DNA from: CAVPXC01 sp963709505 | Lineage (GTDB): Bacteria; Chloroflexota; Anaerolineae; JAAEKA01 | NCBI GenBank assembly: GCA_963709505.1 | Contig: CAVPXC010000021.1 | Coordinates: 1 to 64,000, forward strand | Length of the DNA: 64,000 bases | Reading direction: 5' to 3' | Shown: piece by piece, positions 62,815-64,000 of the stretch | Layout of the letters: every line of letters starts with the position of its first letter | Position numbering within the stretch: position 1 is the stretch's first letter | Program-made: the position numbers and the translations under genes | Notes under the pieces: generated by a model | What the model was told of the DNA's origin: nothing | The model's input: only the letters and a program-made list of their open reading frames with translations | Database searches by the model: none

Positions 62815-62894
62815 GGGTGTTTCCTTTCATTGAGCGTCTCCCCGCGCTTCAAGGGGCGCGGGCCGGGGTAGGGATTGTCTCGCGGGTTGGTCAT
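62811..62894 (-). CDS. 27-aa leader ORF resembling an nSTAND N-terminus
   Basis: MTNPRDNPYPGPRPLKRGET continuing LNERKHP, then TGA overlapping the CYTH ATG (ATGA). NPYPGPRPLKRGE is the conserved entry motif of nSTAND1-type ATPases, also seen as NPYVGPRTF in the downstream nSTAND gene. Likely the stub of a deleted nSTAND gene, or a coupling leader. Confidence 0.5.
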   Translation of the reverse strand: MTNPRDNPYPGPRPLKRGETLNERKHP

Positions 62895-62979
62895 CGGACG
62901 GCACCCCTTTTTACCACGAATGACACGGAATCACGACTGCGCAATCGGACTTTCGCGGAAATCCACGAAAGCTATGGCT

Positions 62980-63993
62980 TCACCCTGCTCTGGGCAGGCG
63001 CTGCTCGAGCTCGCGGCCAAACTCGCCCACGCTGCCCCAGAAAAAGCTGAAATACCAGTCGCGGCCGAAGTATTTTTCCAGGTAGAGCTTGGCGCCTTCG
63101 GGCTCGACGATGTAGCCTGCCGCCGGGTCGATCTGCGCAGCCGTCGCCCCGTATTTCTTCATGAGTTCAACGCTTTGCCTGTTGGCGATAGTGCGGAATA
63201 GCACGCGAAAGCTCCAGTCGTCCAGGTTGAAGCCGAGGAACAGCAGCGATGCGTCGGTCATCGCCTTGCGCACAAAGCCGGGGATCAAGTCGTTGTTCTC
63301 TGTGACTCCCAGCAGGTAGTCAAAGTAGTCGTCTTCGGTCAGCACGAGCAACTCAGGCTCCGACAGGCGGCCAAACAGGTGATAGACCAGGGGGCGCTCA
63401 GGCGTCGGGCGATACGCCGGCTCCTTCTCGATGACCGAGGGCTCCAGGAACAGGTCCTTTTTCCAGGGACAGATCACAACTTCTGGCTTCACGTTTTCGT
63501 CGTTGGCCCGCAGGGCATCGCACAAGAGGTTCGTGGGGCTCGTAGTGAAGTAGATCGGCGCGCGCAGCCGGGCCAGCGCCCGATGGGGCTGCATCGCTTC
63601 CTGCGCTGCCGGCAGAGTCCCGATGAAGCTTACCAGCTCGTCGAGCCCGGCCTGGCTTTTGTCGGCAGGAAGATGAGTTTCATAACGCTGCATGATTTGC
63701 TCGCGCAGATAGGTTACGAACTCATCCTGCAAGAAGAACTCACTGCGGGTCGTCTTCAGATACTGGGCCACCTGGGGCAGGCTCTCTCTGCCATCGGGAT
63801 CCATGGCGTAGCCGTACTTCTCCGCCCATTTCGCAGCGATTTGACGCGCCGACCCCAAGAGCCACTCGTTGAGGCCCGGGCCAAGTATCGGCGTGCACTT
63901 CTTGCGCGCGACACTTCGCAGGAGATTGTCCCACGTGGTGAGTTCCCCGCCGAAGCCGGTCGAATAGCCGACGCGGCCGCTCTTGAGGCGCAT
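62980..63993 (-). CDS. SIR2-like protein A (start near window edge)
   Basis: 337-aa SIR2-like protein. TPILGPGL (34-41) fits the Gly-rich NAD-binding loop, AAKWAEKYGYAM follows, then IYFTTSPTNLLCDAL (about 155), LVYHLFGRLSEPELLVLTEDDYFDYLL (about 205) and LLFLGFNLDDWSFRVLF (about 255). Unlike protein B it keeps the glycine motif and the DDWSFR segment. ATG 63993 is seven bases from the window end, so the true start could lie further upstream. Heads the cassette as visible. Confidence 0.82.
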   Translation of the reverse strand: MRLKSGRVGYSTGFGGELTTWDNLLRSVARKKCTPILGPGLNEWLLGSARQIAAKWAEKYGYAMDPDGRESLPQVAQYLKTTRSEFFLQDEFVTYLREQIMQRYETHLPADKSQAGLDELVSFIGTLPAAQEAMQPHRALARLRAPIYFTTSPTNLLCDALRANDENVKPEVVICPWKKDLFLEPSVIEKEPAYRPTPERPLVYHLFGRLSEPELLVLTEDDYFDYLLGVTENNDLIPGFVRKAMTDASLLFLGFNLDDWSFRVLFRTIANRQSVELMKKYGATAAQIDPAAGYIVEPEGAKLYLEKYFGRDWYFSFFWGSVGEFGRELEQRLPRAG

Positions 63994-64000
63994 GAAGAGC

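Overview
ORGANISM. The window is GC-rich bacterial DNA. Its gene content points to Chloroflexota (Anaerolineae/Caldilineae-like): several 6-pyruvoyl-tetrahydropterin-synthase-related membrane proteins, nSTAND-WD40 and SIR2-like proteins, a LacI-linked sugar ABC operon, lipoproteins with LAxC lipoboxes, and many palindromic and short-tandem-repeat elements. This placement is inference; there is no rRNA gene in the window. An unusual number of otherwise conserved genes are split by a single-base indel, often in a C or G run. That suggests either a draft/MAG-quality sequence or real decay.

LAYOUT. (1) 1-14640 is an accessory region. It holds an HNH nuclease, a broken AbiEi copy, a plasmid/ICE-like replication module (14-unit iteron-like tract, DUF3987-like ATPase, CHC2-TOPRIM primase), three hairpin repeats of identical geometry, and a tyrosine recombinase. 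A retropepsin-like protease pair, IS copy 1, an AbiE-type toxin-antitoxin locus and an IS3 remnant follow. (2) 14643-23273 is mostly housekeeping: etfAB, a cyclic-nucleotide-binding protein with a PH-domain membrane protein, a DUF4349 lipoprotein, a phosphoesterase, and tsaE-tsaB-rimI. (3) 23339-32504 is a sugar locus: an apparently autoregulated but frameshifted lacI gene, a sucrose-phosphate-synthase-like glycosyltransferase, a PfkB kinase, a tandemly duplicated substrate-binding protein and two permeases. (4) 32518-37126 holds DUF1269, secG, a peptide-type SBP, tRNA-Leu, an FtsB/DivIC-like gene, a tRNA-fMet interrupted by a group I intron encoding a PD-(D/E)XK homing endonuclease, and tRNA-Met. 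(5) 37385-43973 holds small metabolic and resistance-type genes, an MscS channel, a LysM protein and a GNRA-hairpin repeat array. (6) 44024-56030 holds three PTPS-related membrane proteins plus a truncated fourth copy, IS copy 2 inside a CAATTGT repeat array, a Nudix hydrolase and a secreted subtilase. (7) 56211-64000 is a putative conflict/defence cassette on the minus strand: SIR2-like A, a short nSTAND-derived leader ORF, a CYTH-like protein, SIR2-like B, and an nSTAND ATPase carrying 14 WD40 repeats. FGE-sulfatase and DUF4160 remnants and a DUF2442 gene lie among these.

HOW IT FITS TOGETHER. The replication module and recombinase look like the core of an integrated element whose right edge is near 7890. 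The sugar operon would import and phosphorylate a disaccharide or its fructose moiety. The nSTAND-WD40 protein would act as a sensor/switch, with SIR2 (NAD-consuming) and CYTH (triphosphate) proteins as likely effectors. Regions 2, 4 and 6 are peppered with palindromes placed immediately after stop codons, several of which overlap or supply the stop codon.
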